Below are positions 1 through 8,099 of a DNA stretch of 64,000 nt, piece by piece. Numbering within the stretch: the stretch's first letter is position 1; the number at the start of each line of letters is the position of its first letter. Under the pieces are notes generated by a model. The model saw nothing but the letters and a program-made list of their open reading frames with translations. It searched no databases and had not been told where the DNA came from. This DNA is from Candidatus Sulfopaludibacter sp. SbA3 (GTDB taxonomy: Bacteria; Acidobacteriota; Terriglobia; Bryobacterales; Bryobacteraceae): positions 248,001 through 312,000 of the forward strand of contig CAMDCN010000002.1 of assembly GCA_945890485.1 (NCBI GenBank). The letters are read 5' to 3'. A program made the position numbers and the translations under genes.

Positions 1-684
1 GCGACGAAGACGTATTGGATCTCGCTGGGGGCGCTGGGCAAGCTGATCGACATCTGCAAGTCGGAGGGCATCACCGAGCTGATGATGGCCGGGCAGGTGA
101 AGCATGCGTCGATTTTCTCGTCGATTGCTCCGGACTGGCGGTTGGCGAAACTGCTGTTTACGCTGAAGGAAAAGAACACGGAAGCGCTGATTGGCGGGGT
201 GGCGGGGGTGTTGGCGGCGGAAGGCATCCGGCTCGTCGATTCGACTCTGCTGCTGAAGCCGTTGCTGGCCGGCGAAGGGGTGCTGACCAAGCGGAAGCCG
301 AACTCCGATGAGGAGAAAGAGGTGCGCTACGGCAGGCGGATCGCCGCGGCGCTGGCGGAGTTTGATGTGGGCCAGTCGGTGGTGATCAGCAACCGCGCTT
401 GCGTGGCGCTGGAGGCGATGGAGGGTACGGACGCGATGCTCCGCCGGGCCGCGTCGTTTTCAAATGGGCATCCGCTGCGGCTGATTAAGTCGTCCCGCCG
501 CCGCCAGCACATGCTTTTCGATGTGCCTGTCGCCGGACTCGGCACCATTGCGACCATGCGGGAGACGAACGCCACCATCCTCGCCTGCGACGCCGGCCGC
601 ACGCTGCTGCTGGACAAGAACGAAATGATCGCGCAGGCCAACGCCGCCGGCATCTGCATAGTAGGCTACAAAACAGATGAGTAA
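1..684 (+). CDS. lpxI: LpxI-type UDP-2,3-diacylglucosamine diphosphatase, 5'-truncated
   Basis: The frame is open from base 1, so the N-terminus lies outside the window; 227 residues are present against roughly 270-280 for the family. LpxI hydrolyses UDP-2,3-diacylglucosamine to lipid X at the cytoplasmic face of the inner membrane, in lipid A synthesis. The C-terminal DUF1009 domain is clear: GRRIA...DVGQSVV, then the signature EGTDAMLRRA carrying the catalytic-type Asp, then FDVPVAGLGTI and a closing LACDAGRTLLLDK...GICIVGY. An internal ATG at 82 is not the start, because homologous sequence continues upstream. The stop overlaps the next gene by 8 bases, so the two are translationally coupled. 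Confidence 0.9.
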   Translation, partial: ATKTYWISLGALGKLIDICKSEGITELMMAGQVKHASIFSSIAPDWRLAKLLFTLKEKNTEALIGGVAGVLAAEGIRLVDSTLLLKPLLAGEGVLTKRKPNSDEEKEVRYGRRIAAALAEFDVGQSVVISNRACVALEAMEGTDAMLRRAASFSNGHPLRLIKSSRRRQHMLFDVPVAGLGTIATMRETNATILACDAGRTLLLDKNEMIAQANAAGICIVGYKTDE

Positions 685-1639
685 ACTTCGAATTGCCGTC
701 GTCGGCGCGGGCGCCTTCGGCCGCAATCATATGCGGGTGATCCGTTCCCTGCCGAACGCAGAGCTCGCCGCGATTTGCGATGCCGACGCCGACCGGGCGA
801 ATGCCGCGGCGGGTGAGTTCGAGACCCGCGCGCTGCCGCTGGCTGAACTTGCCGGGGCCGTGGATGCGGCCATCGTGGCCGTGCCGACGTCCGTGCATGC
901 GGAGGTGGGCTGCGCGTTGCTGGAGGCCGGCATTGACGTGCTCGTCGAAAAGCCGATTGCCCCGACGCTGGCCGAGGCTGACGCGCTGATCGACGCCGCC
1001 GCACGGAATGGGCGCATTCTGCAGGTGGGGCATCTGGAGCGATTCAATCCAGCCATTGCGGCGCTTTCCGAGCGCATCAGTGTTCCGTTGTTTTTTGAGA
1101 TCCACCGGCTGAGCATGTTCACGCCTAGGGCGCTGGACGTCGACGTCGTGCTCGACCTGATGATCCACGATATCGACATTCTCTTGGCGCTCACCGGCAA
1201 GATGCCGGAGGAGGTCCGGGCGGCCGGCATCTCGATTCTGTCCGAGAAGGTGGATATCGCCAATGTCCGGCTCGCCTTCCCGGGAGGCTGCGTGGCCAAC
1301 GTCACCGCCAGCCGCGTCTACACCGAGCGCGTGCGCAAAATGCGTCTCTTCCAGCCGCATCAATACATTTCGCTCGACTATCACAAGCAGGAGGCCGTCG
1401 CGTTCTCCGTCTCCGGCGACCGGCAGATCGGCTACGACCCGTTCCGCATCACGAAAGCGGAGCCGCTGGCGCTGGAACTGGCTCATTTCGTCGATTGTGT
1501 AACCGGCCGGACCACTCCCCGCGTCGATGGTGCAGAGGCCCGCAAAGCGCTATCCGTCTCGCTCGACATCCTGCACCATATTGATGTCCATGCCCGCACG
1601 ATCAATGCCACGCTAGCCGCGCACCAGATTCAACCGTGA
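677..1639 (+). CDS. Gfo/Idh/MocA family oxidoreductase of the lipid A operon
   Basis: 320 residues. The N-terminal Rossmann fold has VVGAGAFG at 8-15 and the family EKP motif at 91-93; the C-terminal domain carries LMIHDIDILL with His164, Asp165 and Asp167 in the usual active-site position. It is therefore an NAD(P)-dependent sugar or nucleotide-sugar dehydrogenase, cytosolic with no signal peptide. It starts inside the lpxI stop and ends inside the next start, so it belongs to the same operon. In other bacteria a Gfo/Idh/MocA enzyme (GnnA) oxidises UDP-GlcNAc at C3 to make diamino-sugar lipid A; this could be such an enzyme, but no GnnB aminotransferase is visible here, so the substrate is inferred only from position. 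Confidence 0.8.
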   Translation: MSKLRIAVVGAGAFGRNHMRVIRSLPNAELAAICDADADRANAAAGEFETRALPLAELAGAVDAAIVAVPTSVHAEVGCALLEAGIDVLVEKPIAPTLAEADALIDAAARNGRILQVGHLERFNPAIAALSERISVPLFFEIHRLSMFTPRALDVDVVLDLMIHDIDILLALTGKMPEEVRAAGISILSEKVDIANVRLAFPGGCVANVTASRVYTERVRKMRLFQPHQYISLDYHKQEAVAFSVSGDRQIGYDPFRITKAEPLALELAHFVDCVTGRTTPRVDGAEARKALSVSLDILHHIDVHARTINATLAAHQIQP

Positions 1640-2694
1640 TTGTTCCACCCGATTCGAGGCCGCTCCAGAACGAGCTACCCACGCTCTATGGGGTCGACTC
1701 GCGTCTGGAGCCGCGTCCTTGGGGCAGGATTGCCGGTGCTTCGGTTGGGCTGCACCTGATTTTGGCCTTTCTCATGCGCGACGTGCCGATCTTCGAGGCC
1801 CGCTCCGCCCGGCTCTACGAACAGCAGGTCGCCCGCAATGTGACGCCGCTGTATATGCCGAATCTTGAGCCGACGCAGATCGATCCGAATAAGAACAAGA
1901 TCAATCGGACGTTTGACGAGAACAGCCTGAAGCCGCGGCCGAACATTCAGATTCCGCAGGGGCAGCCTTCCACTACGCGCGCTGCCGCCCGGATCCCCGC
2001 GCCGGTGACGGGCCAGCCGGAACCGGCGCGCCTGCCGGAGCCGCCGAAGATTGAAGCCGAGACCAAACAGACCAAGGTGATCGCGCCGGGCGCCGTCGGC
2101 CTTCCCTCCGCGCCGCCGCCGCCGGAGAAGCCGAAGATTCAGTTCGAGTCCATCGGTTCGATGACGGCATCTGGCGTCAGCCCCGGATCCGGCGCCGGCA
2201 CCGTGCCGCTGCCCCCTTCGCGCTCCATCAGCGAAGTATCGCGGAATACGAACCGCACGGGAGGCGGGATCGTCGTTGGCGACAGCGCGGGCGAAGGGAT
2301 TGGCGGCGTAGGGCCTGGCATGAATCTGCCGCCGTCACCCGGCCGCACCGGGAGCAACCTGGAGCTGCTCAGCGACCCGATGGGTGTCGATTTCCGGCCG
2401 TACCTGATTCGGATCCTGGCCGCCGTGCGCCGAAACTGGCAAGCGGTGATTCCCGAAAGCGCCCGGATGGGCCAGCGCGGCAGAGTAGTAGTTCAATTTG
2501 CCGTAGACCGGGATGGAAAGGTTCCGAAGCTGGTGATTGCCGCGCCCTCCGGAGCACCGCCGCTGGATCGGGCGGCGGTTGCCGGCATCAGCGCCTCGAA
2601 CCCCTTTCCCCCGCTGCCCGCCGAGTTTAAGGGCGAGCAGATTCGGCTGCAGTTTACGTTCACGTACAACCAGCAGAATAGCGGGATTCGTTAA
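1636..2694 (+). CDS. TonB-like energy transducer / TonB C-terminal domain protein
   Basis: 352 residues from a GTG start whose GTGA overlaps the preceding stop by 4 bases. There is one N-terminal membrane segment at about 31-48, then a long Pro/Ala/Gly-rich linker (about 85-255), then a TonB C-terminal fold at about 258-348 with YLIRILAAVRRNW, GRVVVQFAVDRDGKV and the closing LQFTFTYN. Known TonB proteins span the periplasm and pass proton-motive energy to outer-membrane receptors. Its place after lpxI and an oxidoreductase suggests outer-membrane biogenesis or transport. ExbB/ExbD are not nearby, so partner and substrate are unknown. Confidence 0.8.
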   Translation: MIVPPDSRPLQNELPTLYGVDSRLEPRPWGRIAGASVGLHLILAFLMRDVPIFEARSARLYEQQVARNVTPLYMPNLEPTQIDPNKNKINRTFDENSLKPRPNIQIPQGQPSTTRAAARIPAPVTGQPEPARLPEPPKIEAETKQTKVIAPGAVGLPSAPPPPEKPKIQFESIGSMTASGVSPGSGAGTVPLPPSRSISEVSRNTNRTGGGIVVGDSAGEGIGGVGPGMNLPPSPGRTGSNLELLSDPMGVDFRPYLIRILAAVRRNWQAVIPESARMGQRGRVVVQFAVDRDGKVPKLVIAAPSGAPPLDRAAVAGISASNPFPPLPAEFKGEQIRLQFTFTYNQQNSGIR

Positions 2695-2696
2695 GG

Positions 2697-3005
2697 TTAT
2701 TTCTTCTGGCCGTCGTGCTTCTGGTGGGCGAGGTCGCGGCTGATGTTGTCCTGCCGCTGCTCAATGCGTGCACGCTCAGCCGCGGTCAAGCCGCCTCCGT
2801 CCTTGCGGTCCTGCCGGATCTTCTGGTTCAGATTGGCCTGGCGTGCTTTCAGCCGCGCGGCTTCTTTGTTGGTCAATTCGCCTGACCGGATGCCCTGGTT
2901 GGTGCGGGCGGCCTGCCGGTCTTTCCGGTTCTCGATGCGCTGCGCCAGGCTCCCGGTGCTTCCGAGGGCCAGCGCGAAGGTAACTGCCAAAAGTAGGGGT
3001 TTCAT
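2697..3005 (-). CDS. Small secreted basic coiled-coil protein
   Basis: 102 residues with an N-terminal signal peptide (about 1-21, cleavage near SLAQ). The mature part is highly charged and rich in Arg, Lys, Gln and Asn, with repeating RxxRQxxLNxxIRxDR-type helices, so it is probably an extended helical periplasmic protein. Proteins with this pattern (IRSGELT...EAARLxxRQAxLNxxI) recur in Acidobacteria and some Proteobacteria, but no function is known to me. It is convergent with the TonB-like gene, with 2 bases between the stops, and reads away from the small membrane protein at 3063. Confidence 0.65.
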   Translation of the reverse strand: MKPLLLAVTFALALGSTGSLAQRIENRKDRQAARTNQGIRSGELTNKEAARLKARQANLNQKIRQDRKDGGGLTAAERARIEQRQDNISRDLAHQKHDGQKK

Positions 3006-3062
3006 AGCTGTCGGTCTAAACTCCTTCTCGGAAAAACAGTTGCGGCAGTATCCTTAAATTTC

Positions 3063-3254
3063 ATGCGAACGAAGTTTCATGTCGCGCTGGTGGCGTATGC
3101 CTTGCTGGCCGCGTTGGCGGCATTGACCTTAGAGGAATCGCGGATTCGCGCCGCGGTGCTGGTGCTGCTGGGCGCGCTGGCCGTTAAGACGTGGATCGCC
3201 GAGATGCAGCACCGGCAAGCAGAGAGAGAACGTCTGTCCGGCGAGCAAGACTAG
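3063..3254 (+). CDS. Small two-helix membrane protein
   Basis: 63 residues, unrecognised. Two hydrophobic stretches (about 7-22 and 28-45) separated by a short charged turn (EESRIR) are followed by a charged tail with HRQAERERL. It is probably an integral inner-membrane miniprotein. The ATG at 3063 has no strong ribosome binding site. It is divergent from the small secreted protein, with 57 bases between the starts, so the two may share a promoter region. Coding status rests on length, the membrane-like pattern and the absence of a better frame. Confidence 0.5.
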   Translation: MRTKFHVALVAYALLAALAALTLEESRIRAAVLVLLGALAVKTWIAEMQHRQAERERLSGEQD

Positions 3255-3711
3255 TCCTTTAGTACAAGAAATACCCCCATTTGCGTACTCCCGTGCCCCT
3301 CCTCGGGCGCATTTTTCTAAGGCGAAATTCCTCCTCTAAGGCAGCACTCTTACGCGCAGGTTAAACCCGCCTTAGCTGTTACGATCGCCTTAGTCAACGC
3401 AATAGCGGCTCTAGAAGTACTAGGCTGTTCCGCTCTGAAACTCCAAGGTTCCGTTCTGGCATTCGCTCAGCGGAATCCCGTTTCAAAACGGAACACGCGC
3501 GGCCCGAAGGCTGGTTTTGCGCGTTGGCTCCCGGGCGGCGATCTGCGCCCATAAATCCAACATTGTCAATTGTTTGGCTTCGATTCCCATGAGCACCTTA
3601 CCTTCTTCTCCTCGCGCTGCTTCGGAATGGTTCGACGGATGCATTAGTTCAAGCATCCCGCTGGCACCCCAGCGGAACCCAAAGCCCGATACACCGCCTG
3701 AGGAAAGATCG
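3255..3711 (+). promoter_or_regulatory. Long leader of the sigma factor gene with CTAAGGC repeats
   Basis: 457 bases without a convincing gene. It holds four copies of one motif: CTAAGGC direct at 3317 and 3336, and its complement GCCTTAG ending at 3375 and 3393. The spacing within each pair is 18-19 bases, about two helical turns. Further down, TTCCGTTCT...GCGGAA and TTTCAAAACGGAA are short dyads. The sigma reading frame is open back to 3517, but the composition changes upstream of 3712 and no start there has a ribosome binding site, so this is treated as leader. A GAGGAAAG ribosome binding site at about 3700-3707 precedes the ATG. Confidence 0.4.
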
Positions 3712-4482
3712 ATGACCACTGCCGCTGCTCCCGCCAAGTCCCGCTCGACGGTTAAGCCGAACAAGAACGCCAAACGGGATGCCATCATCCTGGAGCACCT
3801 CCCGCTCGTGAAGGCCATTGCCGTGCGCGTCCACGAGAACCTTCCGGTTCACGTAGACCTCGACGACCTCGTCCACGCCGGCATCCTTGGCCTGTTCGAC
3901 GCCGCCACGAAGTTCGACGACCAGAAAATGGTCTCATTTTCCAGCTACGCCAAGCATCGCATCAAGGGCGCGATCCTCGATAGCTTGCGGCAGTTGGATT
4001 GGGCCAGCCGCGATCTGCGCCGCCGTCACAAGCAGATTGAGAACGTCACCCGCGAATTGACGGGCGAACTGCAGCGGTCGCCATCCGAGGCGGAGCTTGC
4101 CAACCGCATGGGCGTAGAAGTGGATCGTTGGCGCGCCATGGTTCTCGACCTGCGCAACGTCGGTCTTATCTCCGCCTCCACGCGCCCCGCCGAGCAGGAA
4201 GACATGCCGGCCCCCGACTTTCCGGCGAAGCCCGAAAGCCAACCGGACCGCATGTGCGCCCATGAAGAGCTTCGCGGCGTACTCTCGACGGCGATGAAGA
4301 CGCTACCCGAGCGCTACCAGAAGGTCGTCTTCCTCTACTACTCGAACGAAATGACGATGAAAGAGATCGGAGGGATGCTCGGCATCAATGAGAGCCGGGT
4401 TTCCCAGATCCACAAGACGGCCCTCGAGAAAATGGCGAACGTCCTGCAGGAAGCCGGTATCCGTTCCAGCCGCGCGTTCTAA
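3712..4482 (+). CDS. FliA/WhiG-family RNA polymerase sigma factor (sigma-70 family)
   Basis: 256 residues from the ATG at 3712, chosen for its AGGAAAG ribosome binding site; upstream in-frame starts lack one. Region 2 is clear (HLPLVKAIAVRVHENLP, then DLDDLVHAGILGLFDAATKFD and FSSYAKHRIKGAILDSLR), region 3 follows (DLRRRHKQIENVTRELT...PSEAELANRMG), and region 4 is LPERYQKVVFLYYSNEMTMKEIG...ESRVSQIHKTAL. That layout is the flagellar/general-stress class (FliA, WhiG, SigB-like). No flagellar genes are in view, so the regulon cannot be named. It is convergent with sppA, 8 bases apart. Confidence 0.88.
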   Translation: MTTAAAPAKSRSTVKPNKNAKRDAIILEHLPLVKAIAVRVHENLPVHVDLDDLVHAGILGLFDAATKFDDQKMVSFSSYAKHRIKGAILDSLRQLDWASRDLRRRHKQIENVTRELTGELQRSPSEAELANRMGVEVDRWRAMVLDLRNVGLISASTRPAEQEDMPAPDFPAKPESQPDRMCAHEELRGVLSTAMKTLPERYQKVVFLYYSNEMTMKEIGGMLGINESRVSQIHKTALEKMANVLQEAGIRSSRAF

Positions 4483-4490
4483 GAGGTTCC

Positions 4491-6218
4491 CTACCGGACG
4501 GTAATCCGGTAAGGCATCAGTTTCATCATGCCACCCTGTTGTAGCAGTTCCAGTGGCAGCCCGCCGGTGAGCTCCCGAATTGCCGCCCGCGTCATGCGCA
4601 TCTCCACCGACGGGGCATTCTGGCTCAAAAGTTGTTCCAACAGTGTCCGCTTCTGCGGGTAAACCACCACGCGAACCTTCTCGTCCTTGGCGATTTTCGC
4701 GCGGTCCTTCACCATCGCGACGGCCTTGTCCAGCCCTCCGAGTTCATCCACCAGCGCCCTGTCCTTCGCCTGGCTCCCCAACCAAACCCGTCCCTGTGCC
4801 AGCTCGTGGATCTCTGCGAACGTCTTCTTCCGGCTCTCGGCCACGATGCCGACAAACGACTTGTAGACCTCGTCGACCCCTTCCCGCAACTTCTTGCGGC
4901 CGCCGGGAGTCAGTTCGTAGTATTCGGAATCGATCGCTGCGTTCTCGCCGCGCTGAATCAGCTCTTTGGTCAAGCCCAGCTTGTCATACAGGCCTTTCAG
5001 ATTCACCTTTCCGTAAATGACGCCAATGGAGCCAGTTATCGTATTCGAGTACGCCAGAACCGGATCGCCCGTCATCGAAATGTAGTACCCGCCGGAGGCC
5101 GCCACGTCCGACATCGAAATCACGAGCGGCTTCTTTTTGCTCAGGAGCTTCACCTCGCGCAGAATCTCGTCGGAAGCCACCGCATCGCCACCCGGAGAAT
5201 CCACCCGGAGGATTACGCCTTTGATCGACTCGTTGTCGGCCACCTCGCGCAAGACCTTCACGGAGTTCGCTACCGTAATCGACTCGTCCTCGCCAAAGGC
5301 ATTCCCGCTGGAACTACCCCGGATAATCGTGCCGTCGGTGACGATGATCGCCACTTTGCTCTTCCCTTCATTGCTGCCGGACCGCAGATAGTCCCGCAGG
5401 GCCACCTTCTTCACCTCGGCCCCACCGATCGCCTTTTTCACTTCGTCGAAGAACTGATCTTCGTACAGAACCGCGTCGGCCAACTTCAGCTTCACGGCCT
5501 GTTCAGCCAGGAACGGTCCCTGGTCAATTGCCGCCTTGGCCTCCTCCACGCTCATCTTCCGGGCGCCGCTGATGGTTTCGAGCAGATGGCCGTAGAGCCC
5601 ATCAATCACCGAGTTCAACACCTCCCGGGTCTCCGGAGTCATGCCCGTCCGGGTGTAGGTATCGAGCGCATCCTTATACTTTCCCGCGTGCTCGGCCTCC
5701 ATCTTGGCGCCGATCTTATCCAAAGCGCCCTTGAAGTAAGTCATTTCCGCGCGGACGCCCTTCATATCGAGCATGTCTTCCGGCACCAGATAGATCTTGT
5801 CCGCCGCCGTCGCCAGATAATACTCCGGCGTCCGTGGCGCCCGCAGATACACGAGAAGCGGCTTACCCGACTTCTTGAACTCGAGTAAGTCGCCCCGCAA
5901 CTCCTGCAGCTTCGCCCAACCTACGGCCATATTCCGCGGCATCAGCACGACGGCCTTGATCTTCGGATCCACGGCCGCCCGCTGCAGACTCTGCCAGATA
6001 TCGATCACCGTCGCCGGTGGGGCTTCCTGCACGAACGGAATCCCCATATCGAGCGGCGCCTTTTCGGGGATCTCCCCTTCCAGGCGCAGCACGAGCGTCG
6101 CATCCTTCGCCACTGTCGGCTTCTGATCGCCCAGTTTCGCCATCGCCAGCACGGCAATCAACACAAACATGCCCGCCAGCGCCAAGCCGACCACTAACCC
6201 GATCAGAAATTTTTTCAT
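4491..6218 (-). CDS. sppA: Signal peptide peptidase SppA, 67K type
   Basis: 575 residues with an N-terminal membrane anchor (about 5-27). Two tandem S49 peptidase domains follow, as in E. coli SppA: the N-terminal one supplies the general base Lys (Lys182 in GKYKDALDTY) and the C-terminal one the nucleophile Ser375 in DVAASGGYYIS, with the substrate strand RVDSPGGDAVAS at about 339-349. SppA degrades cleaved signal peptides in the membrane from the periplasmic side. The gene lies 3 bases downstream of the sugar isomerase on the same strand, so the two are probably co-transcribed; I see no functional link between them. Confidence 0.92.
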   Translation of the reverse strand: MKKFLIGLVVGLALAGMFVLIAVLAMAKLGDQKPTVAKDATLVLRLEGEIPEKAPLDMGIPFVQEAPPATVIDIWQSLQRAAVDPKIKAVVLMPRNMAVGWAKLQELRGDLLEFKKSGKPLLVYLRAPRTPEYYLATAADKIYLVPEDMLDMKGVRAEMTYFKGALDKIGAKMEAEHAGKYKDALDTYTRTGMTPETREVLNSVIDGLYGHLLETISGARKMSVEEAKAAIDQGPFLAEQAVKLKLADAVLYEDQFFDEVKKAIGGAEVKKVALRDYLRSGSNEGKSKVAIIVTDGTIIRGSSSGNAFGEDESITVANSVKVLREVADNESIKGVILRVDSPGGDAVASDEILREVKLLSKKKPLVISMSDVAASGGYYISMTGDPVLAYSNTITGSIGVIYGKVNLKGLYDKLGLTKELIQRGENAAIDSEYYELTPGGRKKLREGVDEVYKSFVGIVAESRKKTFAEIHELAQGRVWLGSQAKDRALVDELGGLDKAVAMVKDRAKIAKDEKVRVVVYPQKRTLLEQLLSQNAPSVEMRMTRAAIRELTGGLPLELLQQGGMMKLMPYRITVR

Positions 6219-6221
6219 GAA

Positions 6222-7097
6222 TTACTCGCCGTTCAGAATCAAATCGACCCGGTTACTCACTTCACGAAGGTATTTCGCGTCGCCGCCCGGTAATTCCACT
6301 GTCGCATAGCTCGAGAACCCGATCTCGCCCAGCGCCTTATGCACTTCCTTCCAATCGAGGTCACCTTCGCGCAAATCGACGAACTCCGGTACCCGTTTCC
6401 GGATCAGCGCGTTGTTCTGATTCTTGAAGTCCTTGAAATGGACCTTCGCAATGCGTTTGCCCAGCGTCCGGATCCAGTCCTGCGGGTAGCCGTAGAGCAA
6501 AATATTGCCGACGTCGAAGTAGGCCGCCACGTAGGGGCTCTTAAACTGGTCCACATACTGCGCGAACTCCATCGGTGAAAGCAGGAACTTGTTCCACACG
6601 TTCTCGATACAGATCTTCACCTTCAACTTCTCGGCCAGCGGGATCAGCTTTTTCACCTGCACGACGCTGCGCGCGTAGGCATCGCTGTAACGGACATTCT
6701 CGTTCACCACGGCTGGCACCAGCAGCACGGTATCGGCGCCCCAGGCCGCGGCATTGTGCAGACTGGTTTCCATGCCCTTCATGCTGGTATCCACCGCGGC
6801 CGGGTCCGGCGACGATAGCGGATAGTTCCAGTGCGCCATGTTCATGACCGAGTGAATCTTCACCCCGGTCTTCTCGGACGCCTTCCGGATGGCATCCACT
6901 TCGGCCGGATCCTCCGTGGTACGCCCTTCCACCGCGTCGAAGCCCACGTCCTTGGCCATCTGGAACCTTTCTTCATAGGTCAGCTTCGAGGGGAGCATAT
7001 TAATTAGCACCCCCTTCTTGATGGGCAGCCGATTGGCCGCCGCCAGAGGAGTCGCAGCAAGGGCCGCGGATGCGCTAAGGAGTGTTCGCCGGGTCAT
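6222..7097 (-). CDS. Tat-exported sugar phosphate isomerase/epimerase-like TIM barrel protein
   Basis: 291 residues from the ATG at 7097, chosen because it begins a twin-arginine signal (MTRRTLLSASAALAATPLAAA); the frame stays open to an ATG at 7157 that would bury the signal and overlap the divergent gene. The xylose isomerase-like barrel has VGFDAVEGRT, the metal-ligand segment KVKICIENVWNKFL, VAAYFDVGN, and HFKDFK near the end, so Glu, Asp and His ligands appear present. This family interconverts keto and aldo sugars or handles 3-keto sugars; periplasmic copies are abundant in Solibacteres and Planctomycetes. The substrate is unknown. DUF6807 diverges from it. Confidence 0.8.
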   Translation of the reverse strand: MTRRTLLSASAALAATPLAAANRLPIKKGVLINMLPSKLTYEERFQMAKDVGFDAVEGRTTEDPAEVDAIRKASEKTGVKIHSVMNMAHWNYPLSSPDPAAVDTSMKGMETSLHNAAAWGADTVLLVPAVVNENVRYSDAYARSVVQVKKLIPLAEKLKVKICIENVWNKFLLSPMEFAQYVDQFKSPYVAAYFDVGNILLYGYPQDWIRTLGKRIAKVHFKDFKNQNNALIRKRVPEFVDLREGDLDWKEVHKALGEIGFSSYATVELPGGDAKYLREVSNRVDLILNGE

Positions 7098-7142
7098 GCC
7101 ACGATGATATCGCTTCTCCATTCGGTCCTCACCTGTGATCCA

Positions 7143-8099
7143 ATGGCGGTGATGCACTTCCGGATTGGTATCCTCGCCCTGGCCTTGGCAACGGCCGCTT
7201 TCTCACAGGTAAAGCTGAAGCAAACCTCCGATCGAATCTCCGTTGAGATCGACGGCAAGCCCTTCACCGAATTTTTTGTCGGTTCCGACGTTCCGAAGCC
7301 CTATCTCCACCCCCTTCGCGCCGCCAGCGGCAAAGTCGTCACGCGCTCCTTCCCGATGGACGTCGTCGAAGGCGAGGCGAAGGACCACCCGCACCACCGC
7401 GGCCTGTGGTTCACCCACGGCCTGGTGAATCAATACGACTTCTGGGCCAATGAGAAGAACCAGAAGGGCGCCGGGACCAATGGCCGGGGCGTCGTCATCA
7501 CCCGCCGTATCACCGATGTGAAGAGCGGCAAGAAGACCGGCACCATCGGCTCCGCGTTTTCATGGCAGGATCTGAAGGGCGTCACGCTCCTCGAAGAGAC
7601 CCGGACGATGGTATTCCACTCGCACCCGACAGAACGCTGGATCGACTTCGACATCACGCTTACCGCCGCCGCCCCGGTCACCTTTGGAGATACCAAGGAA
7701 GGCACCTTCGCCATCCGCCTGACTACCGACCTCGAAGAGAAGCACACCGGCAAAATGCGCACGGCCGATGGCAAGATCGGCGAGAAGGCCGTATGGGGCA
7801 AGCGTTCGCCCTGGGTCGACTACGCCGGCACCGTCGGCGGCGAAGCCCTCGGAGTCGCCATCTTCGACCATCCGACCAACCCCCGCCACCCCACCTACTG
7901 GCACTCCCGCTCTTATGGCCTGTTCGCGGCGAACCCCTTCGGCGTCCATGACTTTGAGAACGACAAGACAAAGAGCGGCGACCTAAAACTGGCCACCGGT
8001 GAGAAGCTCCGGTTCCGCTATCGCGTGGTGATCCACCCGGGCGATGCCGACGCCGCCAAACTCGGCGACAACTACAAGAAGTGGTCCTCGTCTAAATAA
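7143..8099 (+). CDS. Secreted DUF6807 (PmoA-like family) protein
   Basis: About 318 residues from the ATG at 7143 (ATG 7152 is equally possible); both give a signal peptide (ILALALATAAFS). The rest matches the DUF6807 family: FTEFFVGSDVPKPYLHPLR, the signature DHPHHRGLWFTHG, then DFWANEK and a late GDKIRF-like LATGEKLRFRYRVVIHPGDAD. The old family name, methane oxygenase PmoA, is misleading; members are secreted proteins in polysaccharide-degrading bacteria and probably act on carbohydrates. It is divergent from a Tat sugar isomerase, which fits that reading, and its stop touches the czcA stop with no gap. Confidence 0.75.
   Translation: MAVMHFRIGILALALATAAFSQVKLKQTSDRISVEIDGKPFTEFFVGSDVPKPYLHPLRAASGKVVTRSFPMDVVEGEAKDHPHHRGLWFTHGLVNQYDFWANEKNQKGAGTNGRGVVITRRITDVKSGKKTGTIGSAFSWQDLKGVTLLEETRTMVFHSHPTERWIDFDITLTAAAPVTFGDTKEGTFAIRLTTDLEEKHTGKMRTADGKIGEKAVWGKRSPWVDYAGTVGGEALGVAIFDHPTNPRHPTYWHSRSYGLFAANPFGVHDFENDKTKSGDLKLATGEKLRFRYRVVIHPGDADAAKLGDNYKKWSSSK

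Noticed and set aside
3517-3711. N-terminal extension of the sigma factor
   Set aside because: No ribosome binding site and no sigma-like sequence; AGGAAAG precedes the ATG at 3712.
4632-5888. 418-codon frame antisense to sppA
   Set aside because: His- and Arg-rich product without motifs, opposite a complete SppA with its Lys/Ser dyad.
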